Shown here: positions 38,736 to 46,114 of the stretch, one piece after another
Numbering within the stretch: position 1 is the stretch's first letter
Layout: each line of letters opens with the position of its first letter
Source: a virus
DNA: 49,757 nt
IMG/VR virus record: IMGVR_UViG_3300006875_000032
Span: 1-49,757 of that record
Strand: one strand, 5' to 3'
The notes under the pieces: generated by a model
What the model was told of the DNA's origin: nothing
Database searches by the model: none
Seen by the model: the letters and a program-made list of their open reading frames with translations, nothing else
Made by a program: the position numbers and the translations under genes

Positions 38736-40190
38736 TTACGCTACAACAGCAAGCTTGCGAAGGTTGCCGCTAGAGTCTTTAATCTCTATGTAACCCGCAA
38801 TCGATAAGACAGACCCTGTGTAAGTTCCAAAAGATACCTTGCCCGCATTTTTTGGCGTGAGCAAAAGATCAATATCTGTGTCTGAACCGCCGACCATTAA
38901 TTGAGGACCACTACCAGTTACGTTGCCTCTAGCCTGCAAATAATTGACTGCTGAAGCAAGATTGGCAATCCGAAACTGCTCGCCACCACCAGTTAAAAAA
39001 TTATGAAATCCGCTGTTCTTTGATGAGTATTGGATATTTACATTGGTATCCGAACCTTGAGCACTGATCTTGGCTCGTGCGTCAGATGAGTTGCCTCCAG
39101 TGATCTCGACGTAGTTATAAGCATTTGCTGTATGCGCTACGCGAAGCTGTCTGTCAGTAGAGTTGGTAAAGAAATCAAAAATGCCTGTTCCTTGAGTGCC
39201 GAAAGTCATGGATACGTTGGTATCTGACCCTGCGGCATAAAACAACGGGCTTGAGCCTGTTGATGATCCTACAGCCTGAAAGTAATTAACCGCCGTACCG
39301 AACGTATAGGCAAAAAGGGCTGTTCCGTCAGCCGTTCCAAGGGATACGCCACCAAGAGCACCCTTGCCTGTGATCTTTACTTCAATGTTTGTATCAGAGC
39401 CAGTAGCCGATATGGCCGTAGGGTTGCCGGTGGCAGAGCCGCCGATGGTTAATGTATTTGCGGTGCCTGCAAGTGCTAAAACGCCTGCATCACTGAGCGT
39501 TGCCGTGGAATTCTGAATGATTTTCCCGGTGGTCAAATCAAATCTTACGACTGCGTTATCAGTAGCGCTTGTTGGCCCGATTACGTCGCCAGTGCCAAGA
39601 CCTGAGGCAGTAAGTGCAATGCCTCCTGCCGTATTGGAAATGCTTAGCGGTGGGCTAACCGTGATATTGGCTAGGGTAAAGCCTGAGCCATTACCGATTA
39701 GTAGCTGGCCGTCACTTGCAGCGGCACTAACACCTGTGCCTCCGCTACCGATGGGTAAGGTGCCTGTGACGCCGTTCGTTAAATCAATTTGCGCCCAGGC
39801 TGGATTGTTATTGGTACCCGTATTAGAGAGGTAACGTGTGGCCGTAGTGCTCTTGGCAAGCCTGGCTAAGGTGTTAGCCCCAGAGGCGTAAAGCAAGTCG
39901 CCTTGAGCCGTTAGAACCGATGATGCAGATGGCGCAAATGATAGGGTTCCAGAGCCATCCGTTTGAACGGCTTGATATGCCGAGCCGTCAGCAGCCGGAT
40001 AAGTTAGGCCCGCAGGGTTGTTGATGAGCTTTTTGACGGTCCCTGATGAGTTCTTTGCATAGAGCGCCATCCCACTGTCGTGGTAATTGATGGCAAGCTC
40101 ACCTGCGTTTAAGTTGCCAGCAGCGGGTGCTGTGGTTGAGGCTGTATTGGTCCGATAAAGCTGGATTGGTGTGTAATTCGGTGCGGCCAT
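38736..40190 (-). CDS. Tail fibre with GSDTN repeats, 484 aa
   Basis: MAAPNYTPIQLYRTNTASTT with GNLNAGELAINYHDSGMALY is the N-terminal attachment-type motif seen in many phage fibres. Residues about 240-460 carry at least five copies of a beta unit centred on GSDTNV/GSDTDI with partner NYxxxxG (AISATGSDTNIEVKITGKGA, AGSDTNVSMTFGTQGTGIFD, AQGSDTNVNIQYSSKNSGFH, GGSDTDIDLLLTPKNAGKVS). A trimeric beta-helix or beta-prism rod is likely. No chaperone domain at the C-terminus. Confidence 0.75.
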   Translation of the reverse strand: MAAPNYTPIQLYRTNTASTTAPAAGNLNAGELAINYHDSGMALYAKNSSGTVKKLINNPAGLTYPAADGSAYQAVQTDGSGTLSFAPSASSVLTAQGDLLYASGANTLARLAKSTTATRYLSNTGTNNNPAWAQIDLTNGVTGTLPIGSGGTGVSAAASDGQLLIGNGSGFTLANITVSPPLSISNTAGGIALTASGLGTGDVIGPTSATDNAVVRFDLTTGKIIQNSTATLSDAGVLALAGTANTLTIGGSATGNPTAISATGSDTNIEVKITGKGALGGVSLGTADGTALFAYTFGTAVNYFQAVGSSTGSSPLFYAAGSDTNVSMTFGTQGTGIFDFFTNSTDRQLRVAHTANAYNYVEITGGNSSDARAKISAQGSDTNVNIQYSSKNSGFHNFLTGGGEQFRIANLASAVNYLQARGNVTGSGPQLMVGGSDTDIDLLLTPKNAGKVSFGTYTGSVLSIAGYIEIKDSSGNLRKLAVVA

Positions 40191-40194
40191 GATG

Positions 40195-40659
40195 TCACCC
40201 TAATACCAGTTCTTGAGTGGATAGAAGCGATTTTAAGGCCTTCAGTACGTCTTGAGGAGGCACAAATTTGCTTGGGTCGTGTTCAGTATGCTCCCACCAT
40301 AAAAACTGATTAGGAGCCAGTAAGGAGCGGTCTTTCAGAAGATTGATGTTCTCAGGATGCCCGAAAATCAGTGGGTCGGATACAGACCACAAGACAACCC
40401 CTGGCTTTCCCTCATCCCATCCCAGGTGTTGAAGAAATGAATCGCAAGAAATCCAAGTCTTGCACTGCTGGATGAGTTTGCGCACTTCAGTGAGAGGGAG
40501 ATTCTTGCGAAAGTCTGCTACCAGTTGTCTCTCGCCTTCGACCCCAACTTGGATAATTGGCTCGTCAATCAGGCGAATTAACGCTTCCCAGTAGGGATAG
40601 TTCTTGGGATTCTCTTTGCCGTTGCGTAATTGCTTGGCAAATGGCGCGATCAGAATCAT
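40195..40659 (-). CDS. C-terminal half of a GT9-like glycosyltransferase
   Basis: ILIAPFAKQLRNGKENPKNY, then WEALIRLIDEPIIQVGVEGE, LIQQCKTWISCDSFLQHLGW and VVLWSVSDPLIFGHPENINL follow the second Rossmann domain of heptosyltransferase-type (GT9) enzymes, including the conserved Asp-Ser before the nucleotide-sugar site. The first Rossmann half is missing here and seems to lie at the end of the preceding gene, joined by a TTATGATT overlap. The pair may act as one complex. Confidence 0.65.
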   Translation of the reverse strand: MILIAPFAKQLRNGKENPKNYPYWEALIRLIDEPIIQVGVEGERQLVADFRKNLPLTEVRKLIQQCKTWISCDSFLQHLGWDEGKPGVVLWSVSDPLIFGHPENINLLKDRSLLAPNQFLWWEHTEHDPSKFVPPQDVLKALKSLLSTQELVLG

Positions 40660-41621
40660 AAGTACATTTTCCGATAGGCGTCTTCAAGGCTTGACTTCCA
40701 CTGCCAGCGGTGCATCTTGCCGTAAATGTTAAACATCTCAATGTCGCCAAAAAGACTTTGAGCTTCAGCGATGGATTTTGACGGCACTATCTCAGGATAG
40801 CAACCAAAGACGATTGGGTTTTTAATGTGTGGCAGGACATGCGAAAAGACGATGTGATCGCCCATGCCGCTATTAAGTACCACGATGGTCTGATCTCTGA
40901 AGGCCATGGTATTGCGAAAGATCTGCTCGTCATGAGCAAACAGTTCTTGCCTGTTTTCCATCCGAATACCGCCCGATGGTGCCTTTAAGTGCCAAGTGAC
41001 AGCATGAGGCACAACCAGTAACTTGTAGCCCTTTTTGTGTAGGCCGTAAGTAAATAGCGTCTCTTCTCGATGCGCTACCCGTGAGAGGGCAAGGTTGTAG
41101 TCGTAAACACCTGCACGATATAAAAAGGTGCAGTGCAAGTGCTCGACTTCCTGTGTCTTCTTGATAAGCCCCCACTGCAGGTTTGGCTCAGTGTAGATGT
41201 GCTCAATCTTGCCCGTAGCAGCACCGTCAAAGGTTTGAGGTGGTGTAAGGACTGAACCACCAACACCGCCGATGTGAGGGCCAACGTGCTTTAAGAGGTT
41301 CTGCAGGACATTAGGCTCTGGCAGTGCATCATCATCCACGCGCCACACCCATTCATATCCCATCCAATTAGCCATTTGATGGTTGTGATGTTGGCCCTTC
41401 TTGCCGGCATAGAGCCACTCCCAAGCGATCTCTTTGGCCTGCATCATGTAAAAGAGCTGCTTATAAAGCGGATCGCCACGCAGATCTTGCTGGTCATCGT
41501 TGTCATCAAAGATCACAAGCTTATCGGGCCTGCGGGTCTGATTGATGATGGCCTGCAACGCCATAGGCAGCGTTGTGTGCGTGCGGCCACGGGTTGAGAC
41601 TGAGCAAAGAACGCTAGGCAT
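40656..41621 (-). CDS. GT2 glycosyltransferase with GT9-like N-terminal half appended
   Basis: Residues 1-240: GT-A fold of family 2, with VLCSVSTRGRTHTTLPMALQ, KLVIFDDNDD and the metal-binding WRVDDDALPEPNVLQ. Residues about 243-321: TIVVLNSGMGDHIVFSHVLP and NPIVFGCYPEIVPSKSIAEA look like the first half of a GT9 enzyme (compare GGIGD..M). The second half is the next gene. It would transfer a sugar from a nucleotide donor; the acceptor is unknown. Set within the tail-fibre genes. Confidence 0.75.
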   Translation of the reverse strand: MPSVLCSVSTRGRTHTTLPMALQAIINQTRRPDKLVIFDDNDDQQDLRGDPLYKQLFYMMQAKEIAWEWLYAGKKGQHHNHQMANWMGYEWVWRVDDDALPEPNVLQNLLKHVGPHIGGVGGSVLTPPQTFDGAATGKIEHIYTEPNLQWGLIKKTQEVEHLHCTFLYRAGVYDYNLALSRVAHREETLFTYGLHKKGYKLLVVPHAVTWHLKAPSGGIRMENRQELFAHDEQIFRNTMAFRDQTIVVLNSGMGDHIVFSHVLPHIKNPIVFGCYPEIVPSKSIAEAQSLFGDIEMFNIYGKMHRWQWKSSLEDAYRKMYL

Positions 41622-42900
41622 GCCAGCGCCCGATGAGAAGGTTTAGGCGGTTGTGCTGATCAATCGGTTTTGGCCAATCAGAAATGTTGCCTTCTTCATC
41701 AATGTAATTGAACTCAAAGCCAGGAAAGTGCGATTCGTTTAAGCCATGCAGTTTGTGATGCGGTCCCCAAAAGCCTGGCGGCTCATTCATGGGTACGGTA
41801 AAGAGCAAGTTCTTGCAGTGCTTTTTAAGCTTTTGCAGGACCTCTAAGCCGTTATCAATATGCTCAATGACCTCAAAGGCAATGATCGTATCGTATTGCT
41901 CAAGGTCGATCTTATTGATGTCGGCGTTGATAAAGTTTGCCCTGTCAGCCCACTTTTGCTCTTTAGCCACTTCAACAATGATGGGGTCGTAATCAAGACC
42001 TGTGTATTCCACGCCGTCAGGCATGAACTGGAGGCCGTAACCACTTGAGCATCCGATCTCAAGGATCTTATTGCCGCGGACATGCTTAGCCGCCCATTGG
42101 TAACGCGTGGTTTCTCGAGGGAATACCGGGTCGCCTTTAAGGAATACTGCACGCTCCCAATAATTGGATAGCCGCCAGCGATACCAGTCAGGGTTGTATT
42201 TCTTGGCAAGCTTAAGTGAGTTGCGCAGGAAAATGTCGTGGTAATTGGGTACTAGACTCGTGTCTAAGACTGTGCCTTCGCCAGCGTGGTAAATCGGAAA
42301 GCCGCCAATGAAGATGTTGTCCTGCCATGCCTTGGGAGAGCATTCGCAGACCTCAAAGCCAGCCTTTTCTGCCTCAATGCAAAATTCTGTGTCTTCGCCA
42401 CCGCCAACGCCGTACTCGGTGTTCAGAAGGCCAATAGCATCGAAAACCTTGCGGTGAACCATAACGCAAAAGAACACTGCAAAGTCTCGGCCTGCAGGCT
42501 CTGATGGCCCTTTAATCACGCATGAGATGCCGCACCTTTCATTTTTGAAGGCGCTATCAAGCATCTGCAGCCACTGGCTCTTGGTTTGCGGCAACAAGAC
42601 GGTATCGTTGTTTAGCAGGACGATCTTATCTGCTGTGGCAAAGCGTATGCCTGCGTTTGTGGCCCCAGAATAGCCTAAAGGCTGATCGTGCCAAATGACT
42701 TTAAGATGCTTTTCAAACCCAATGCTGGCAAAGGTTTTCTTGAGTGATTTGAGGTAATCCGACGTTTCATCCTTGCAGCCATTTGCCGAAATGACCAACT
42801 CAACCTCACCCATGTCGGTATATTTGAATATCGACTCAATGCACGGCTTTAACAGATCACTGCAATGGTTATATGTCGGGATGACAATCGAATATTTCAC
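41614..42900 (-). CDS. GT2 glycosyltransferase fused to SAM methyltransferase
   Basis: Residues 1-250: family 2 transferase (MKYSIVIPTYNHCSDLLKPC, VIWHDQPLGYSGATNAGIRF, IVLLNNDTVLLPQTK with the DxD-like NND, then GGGEDTEFCIEAEKAGFEVC). Residues about 275-428: class I methyltransferase with KILEIGCSSGYGLQFMPDGV (SAM motif I), YTGLDYDPIIVEVAKEQ, and DTIIAFEVIEHIDNGLEVLQ. So one protein could add a sugar and methylate it. Overlaps the neighbours by 4-8 bases and is encoded within the fibre cluster. Confidence 0.85.
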   Translation of the reverse strand: MKYSIVIPTYNHCSDLLKPCIESIFKYTDMGEVELVISANGCKDETSDYLKSLKKTFASIGFEKHLKVIWHDQPLGYSGATNAGIRFATADKIVLLNNDTVLLPQTKSQWLQMLDSAFKNERCGISCVIKGPSEPAGRDFAVFFCVMVHRKVFDAIGLLNTEYGVGGGEDTEFCIEAEKAGFEVCECSPKAWQDNIFIGGFPIYHAGEGTVLDTSLVPNYHDIFLRNSLKLAKKYNPDWYRWRLSNYWERAVFLKGDPVFPRETTRYQWAAKHVRGNKILEIGCSSGYGLQFMPDGVEYTGLDYDPIIVEVAKEQKWADRANFINADINKIDLEQYDTIIAFEVIEHIDNGLEVLQKLKKHCKNLLFTVPMNEPPGFWGPHHKLHGLNESHFPGFEFNYIDEEGNISDWPKPIDQHNRLNLLIGRWHA

Positions 42901-43238
42901 AGGGAGTCAGCCCCTACAGAATCCGCACCGATGGAATCTGCCGCAGGCACTATCCACTGACAAGTCTCTTCATCAAGTACAGCGTCCGGTGTTGGTTTTG
43001 GCGGGATAAACGCGTCACGAACGGGGTCGTAGGTGTAGCCAATGCCTGCGTAGTTTTTCCTAAAGTTGCCGTTGTAGCTGGTCTGTTTCCAGTGCGGATA
43101 ACCGCCTGACCAGTTCTGGAGAAACCAAACGCCTTTCCATTCCTGCTCAACACCGTTTTGGTCAAGCAGTTCGTTGTTGTGAACGACATGGACTTCAAGC
43201 ACCACGTTGTTCTGATCTAGCTTTGCAAAGTGAGACAT
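42897..43238 (-). CDS. Tail fibre-associated small protein, copy 1
   Basis: 113 residues: MSHFAKLDQNNVVLEVHVVH, then WKQTSYNGNFRKNYAGIGYT, RDAFIPPKPTPDAVLDEETC and QWIVPAAD. This family follows fibre genes in many environmental phages and may be an assembly factor or a small fibre tip. A paralogue with the same order is at 44473-44784. The end repeats GADSIGADS-type residues. Confidence 0.75.
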   Translation of the reverse strand: MSHFAKLDQNNVVLEVHVVHNNELLDQNGVEQEWKGVWFLQNWSGGYPHWKQTSYNGNFRKNYAGIGYTYDPVRDAFIPPKPTPDAVLDEETCQWIVPAADSIGADSVGADSL

Positions 43239-43246
43239 GCTTTACC

Positions 43247-44476
43247 TCAGAATGTGATCGTGCCGTTGCCGGTGAATTTGTAGGTGCGATAACCGCCACT
43301 TACTGTAATCGTTGGTGATCCTGTTGTTGCCGATGCTGCTGGATATGTGTCTACATAACGGACTATCACAACACCTGACCCACCGGCTCCCCCGGCAACA
43401 GAAGAACCACCAGCAGAGCCACCACCACCGCTACCAGTATTGATCGCCCCAGCAGTGGGTGAACCAACACCACTGGCTCCATTCCCGCCTATACTACTTC
43501 CACCAGATCCAGAAGATGTATAACCACCTCCGCCACCGCCTGCTGCATAAAAAACACCTGAGCTAGTAGGCCATTCACTGCCAGTACCGCCGGCACCGCT
43601 TACCGATCCAGAACCGCTTGAACCAGCGCTTCCAGATCCGCCGCCGCCAGCACCACCAAAATTCCCTGCCGCATTACTACCTGTTCCGCCGCTATTCCCT
43701 TGTGATGGAGATGTAGAAGGTGTATTTCCATTACCTGCGGCACCAGCGCCATCATTCCCGCCGCCGCCCCCGCCGGACCCGCCATCACCACCAGTACGCG
43801 CCCCTGTTGAATTTGAGCCGCCACCGCCACCACCATACGCCTTAATGGTATTTGTACCTGCTCCTGATGGGCTTTCTGTAATACCTGTTCCCGCAATTGA
43901 TGAATCCCCGCCGGATGATCCACGCGCTGATACTGATGTTGCCCCTGCCCCAGAGTTTCCAACGGTAATCGTATAAGTTGTTCCAAACGTCAGCGTTAGA
44001 TTTGTTGATGATTTTCTAAAACCACCGGCCCCGCCGCCACCACCAGAATTAATACCACCCCCACCGCCCCCCGCAACAAGAAGATATTCAATTGAAATTG
44101 TCTGGTTAATAATGCTAGAAGAGGTATTGCTATACGAAATCCAACCTTGCGTTGCGTCAACGTAGACTAAGTTCACAGAGCCGCGACTTGTATTAATTAT
44201 TCCGTTCGCTGTTGATCCGTTTAATTTATTGCTGTTAGGGTTAACCGTCAGGTTATTAGTACCCCACGTACCCGCATAATCTGTCAGCGTGATGACATTC
44301 CCTGCCGCTGGACTAGCAGGTAGCGTGACGGTAAATGCTGCGGAAGTCGTATTACACGGATAAGCCCTGCCAGCCACAGCCGTAAACCCCGTGGTCTGCA
44401 CGGCCTGCCACGCCACACTGGATATACCAGATGTGCCTGACTGCGTGATGTTTGCGGATGTGATCTTGGTAGTCAT
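43247..44476 (-). CDS. Tail fibre with glycine-rich domain, 409 aa
   Basis: Residues 1-125: beta-rich fibre part (FTVTLPASPAAGNVITLTDY). Residues about 130-365: glycine-rich domain opening ISIEYLLVAGGGGGGINSGG, with runs of five to six Gly and a conserved NTPSTSPSQG, closing GGAGGSGVVIVRYVD. Such domains form packed polyglycine helices at phage receptor-binding tips. C-terminal strand repeat SGGYRTYKFTGNGTITF. The same domain occurs twice in 46115-47920. Confidence 0.8.
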   Translation of the reverse strand: MTTKITSANITQSGTSGISSVAWQAVQTTGFTAVAGRAYPCNTTSAAFTVTLPASPAAGNVITLTDYAGTWGTNNLTVNPNSNKLNGSTANGIINTSRGSVNLVYVDATQGWISYSNTSSSIINQTISIEYLLVAGGGGGGINSGGGGGAGGFRKSSTNLTLTFGTTYTITVGNSGAGATSVSARGSSGGDSSIAGTGITESPSGAGTNTIKAYGGGGGGSNSTGARTGGDGGSGGGGGGNDGAGAAGNGNTPSTSPSQGNSGGTGSNAAGNFGGAGGGGSGSAGSSGSGSVSGAGGTGSEWPTSSGVFYAAGGGGGGYTSSGSGGSSIGGNGASGVGSPTAGAINTGSGGGGSAGGSSVAGGAGGSGVVIVRYVDTYPAASATTGSPTITVSGGYRTYKFTGNGTITF

Positions 44477-44784
44477 ACCGAATCAGCTCCTAGACTTGGA
44501 ACAATCCACTGGCAGGTCGCTTCATCAAGCGTTGCATCATCGCTTGGCTTGGGCGGGATGAAGGCATCACGCGCTGCATCGTAGGTGTAACCCAGCCCAG
44601 CGTAATTTTTCCTGAAGTTGCCGTTATACGAAGTCTGCTTCCAAGTGCCGCCAAGCAGTCGTTCGCAAAAGGCTGCTCCGATGTATTCCTTCTCAACACC
44701 GTTAGCGTCTGCTGTGTCTTTGTTATCAACAACGATGACTTGCACAACAACGTCGTTTTCAATCTTTGCGAAATGACTCATCAT
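44473..44784 (-). CDS. Tail fibre-associated small protein, copy 2
   Basis: 103 residues, paralogue of the 42897-43238 product: MSHFAKIENDVVVQVIVVDN, WKQTSYNGNFRKNYAGLGYT, RDAFIPPKPSDDATLDEATC, QWIVPSLGADSV. The two differ mainly between residues 20 and 45. It directly precedes the glycine-rich fibre gene (4-base overlap), so each copy may serve its own fibre. Confidence 0.75.
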   Translation of the reverse strand: MMSHFAKIENDVVVQVIVVDNKDTADANGVEKEYIGAAFCERLLGGTWKQTSYNGNFRKNYAGLGYTYDAARDAFIPPKPSDDATLDEATCQWIVPSLGADSV

Positions 44785-45248
44785 TAACCTCTTGCAAATA
44801 CACCATGATATTTATCGCGGGCTTCTAAAGCCACAAGCTCCGCGAATTCCAGATCTTCATGCCAGCCAAAAAACCTACGCTTTCTGTTTATTGAGAGTTC
44901 AACTACCCATTTCTGACATTTTTTATCCCAGCGAACATTTTTTACGCCACTCGTATTGTTTTTATGCAGCTTACGATTCAAACAATTCTGTTGCTGTGTA
45001 GCCTCACGCAAATTTTCTATGCGATTGTCAGACCTATCATTGTTGATGTGGTCAATGATTTTTGGCGCATACCCGTGGTGATAAATAAAAATCAATCTGT
45101 GCAACGTATACACCACGCCATCTACCCTCATGCGGATATACCTGTGGTGATTTGTAATTGGCGTAAATTTTGGTTGACGGCCATGCTTGGCGTATAGCTT
45201 GCCATCCCTGTAATCAAAAAGCTCTTGAAGGCGTTGCTTGCTGATCAT
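44784..45248 (-). CDS. HNH homing endonuclease with AP2-like domain
   Basis: 154 residues. HRYIRMRVDGVVYTLHRLIF, then IIDHINNDRSDNRIENLREA is the HNH site (His, Asn, and a later Asn/His); NTSGVKNVRWDKKCQKWVVE with RRFFGWHEDLEFAELVALEA is the AP2-like DNA-binding end. Typical of free-standing phage homing endonucleases, which cut intron- or gene-free relatives at a nearby site. It lies between the oxygenase and the fibre-associated gene; no intron boundaries are seen. Its base use is A/T-richer than its neighbours. Confidence 0.88.
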   Translation of the reverse strand: MISKQRLQELFDYRDGKLYAKHGRQPKFTPITNHHRYIRMRVDGVVYTLHRLIFIYHHGYAPKIIDHINNDRSDNRIENLREATQQQNCLNRKLHKNNTSGVKNVRWDKKCQKWVVELSINRKRRFFGWHEDLEFAELVALEARDKYHGVFARG

Positions 45249-45250
45249 AG

Positions 45251-45853
45251 CTATGCCTCCAACTTAAGACCAGTTAAATCCATTTCCTCGCCAACTGTGC
45301 CAACGGGAAACGTGTTAAACGATAGCGATATGCGTGTCTGCTCACCCTGAACCGTAGGTACCATGTGCGTTAAGGATGAGGGGAAAAGAATCAACCGGCC
45401 AGTGAATGCCTCAAACCACCAAGACTCTGAGTTGTACGCATTCCAGTTGTCGGTGGGAAACTTGATCTGCTGCCAGCCGTCTTTGTAAAAGTAAATCCTG
45501 TCATCAGGATTGGTCTGCAAGTAAAACACGCCTGAGATGTAGCTATTGGGGTGGGCATGTTTGTGGTGATACTGACCCTGCTCACTGTAATTGCACCAGC
45601 TTTGTGTGATGCGTAGGGATACATTGTGCTTGGGATTGACTGTGGCTTTGAAGTATTCAGCCACGCTGTCCTCAATGAATGATCGCAGGCTTGTCATGGC
45701 CGGATTGCGAAGCACGAAGTTATCCGTGGAGGTCGTATTGCCCATGTTAGGCCGAGTCTCAAGCTCACGCACAAAGAACATCTCCTCGTCCGTGAGTTCA
45801 CGGCCAAGGTCTGCAAAACCTACAGCGGTGGGAAATAAGTTATGCAGGTTCAC
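45251..45853 (-). CDS. 2OG-Fe(II) oxygenase
   Basis: About 200 residues. HNLFPTAVGFADLG start, metal/substrate region QYHHKHAHPNSYISGVFYLQ (first His pair), and the distal GRLILFPSSLTHMVPTVQGE with QTRISLSFNTF (second His and the 2-oxoglutarate-binding Arg). This matches the putative 2OG-Fe(II) oxygenase family found in marine and freshwater phages, in the double-stranded beta-helix fold. It would hydroxylate an unknown substrate. GTG 45853, after AGAGG, is a better start than ATG 45868. Confidence 0.85.
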   Translation of the reverse strand: MNLHNLFPTAVGFADLGRELTDEEMFFVRELETRPNMGNTTSTDNFVLRNPAMTSLRSFIEDSVAEYFKATVNPKHNVSLRITQSWCNYSEQGQYHHKHAHPNSYISGVFYLQTNPDDRIYFYKDGWQQIKFPTDNWNAYNSESWWFEAFTGRLILFPSSLTHMVPTVQGEQTRISLSFNTFPVGTVGEEMDLTGLKLEA

Positions 45854-46106
45854 CGATAGCCTCTTCAATCATCCTTCTTTCGCCAGTGATCTTTTCCCAA
45901 TCCTCATCAAGCCAGATCGTGGGGATTGACTCTTCAAACTCTTTAATCTTTTCCATCACCCAGTAAATCTCTTCCATGCTGGGCTTAGGCCGTGGATCAT
46001 CCCAACGTGTAATGACGTTATTGGTTATTTCCCACTTGGCATTGGGACGAAGCATGTGCATCGCCGTATCAATGCCATAAAACCTCATGATCTTTTTATC
46101 GCTCAT
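45840..46106 (-). CDS. Small fibre-region protein, 88 aa
   Basis: MSDKKIMRFYGIDTAMHMLR, then NNVITRWDDPRPKPSMEEIY and KIKEFEESIPTIWLDEDWEK. The RWDDPRP.PS..EI....KIKE.E pattern is frequent next to tail-fibre genes in environmental phages, function unknown. Between the oxygenase (14-base overlap) and the large glycine-rich fibre. Confidence 0.7.
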   Translation of the reverse strand: MSDKKIMRFYGIDTAMHMLRPNAKWEITNNVITRWDDPRPKPSMEEIYWVMEKIKEFEESIPTIWLDEDWEKITGERRMIEEAIGEPA

Positions 46107-46114
46107 GTGACCTC

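Noticed and set aside
44473-45248. Group I intron carrying the HNH gene
   Set aside because: Neighbouring genes are complete and joined by normal start/stop overlaps; no intron core sequences are visible. The endonuclease is free-standing.
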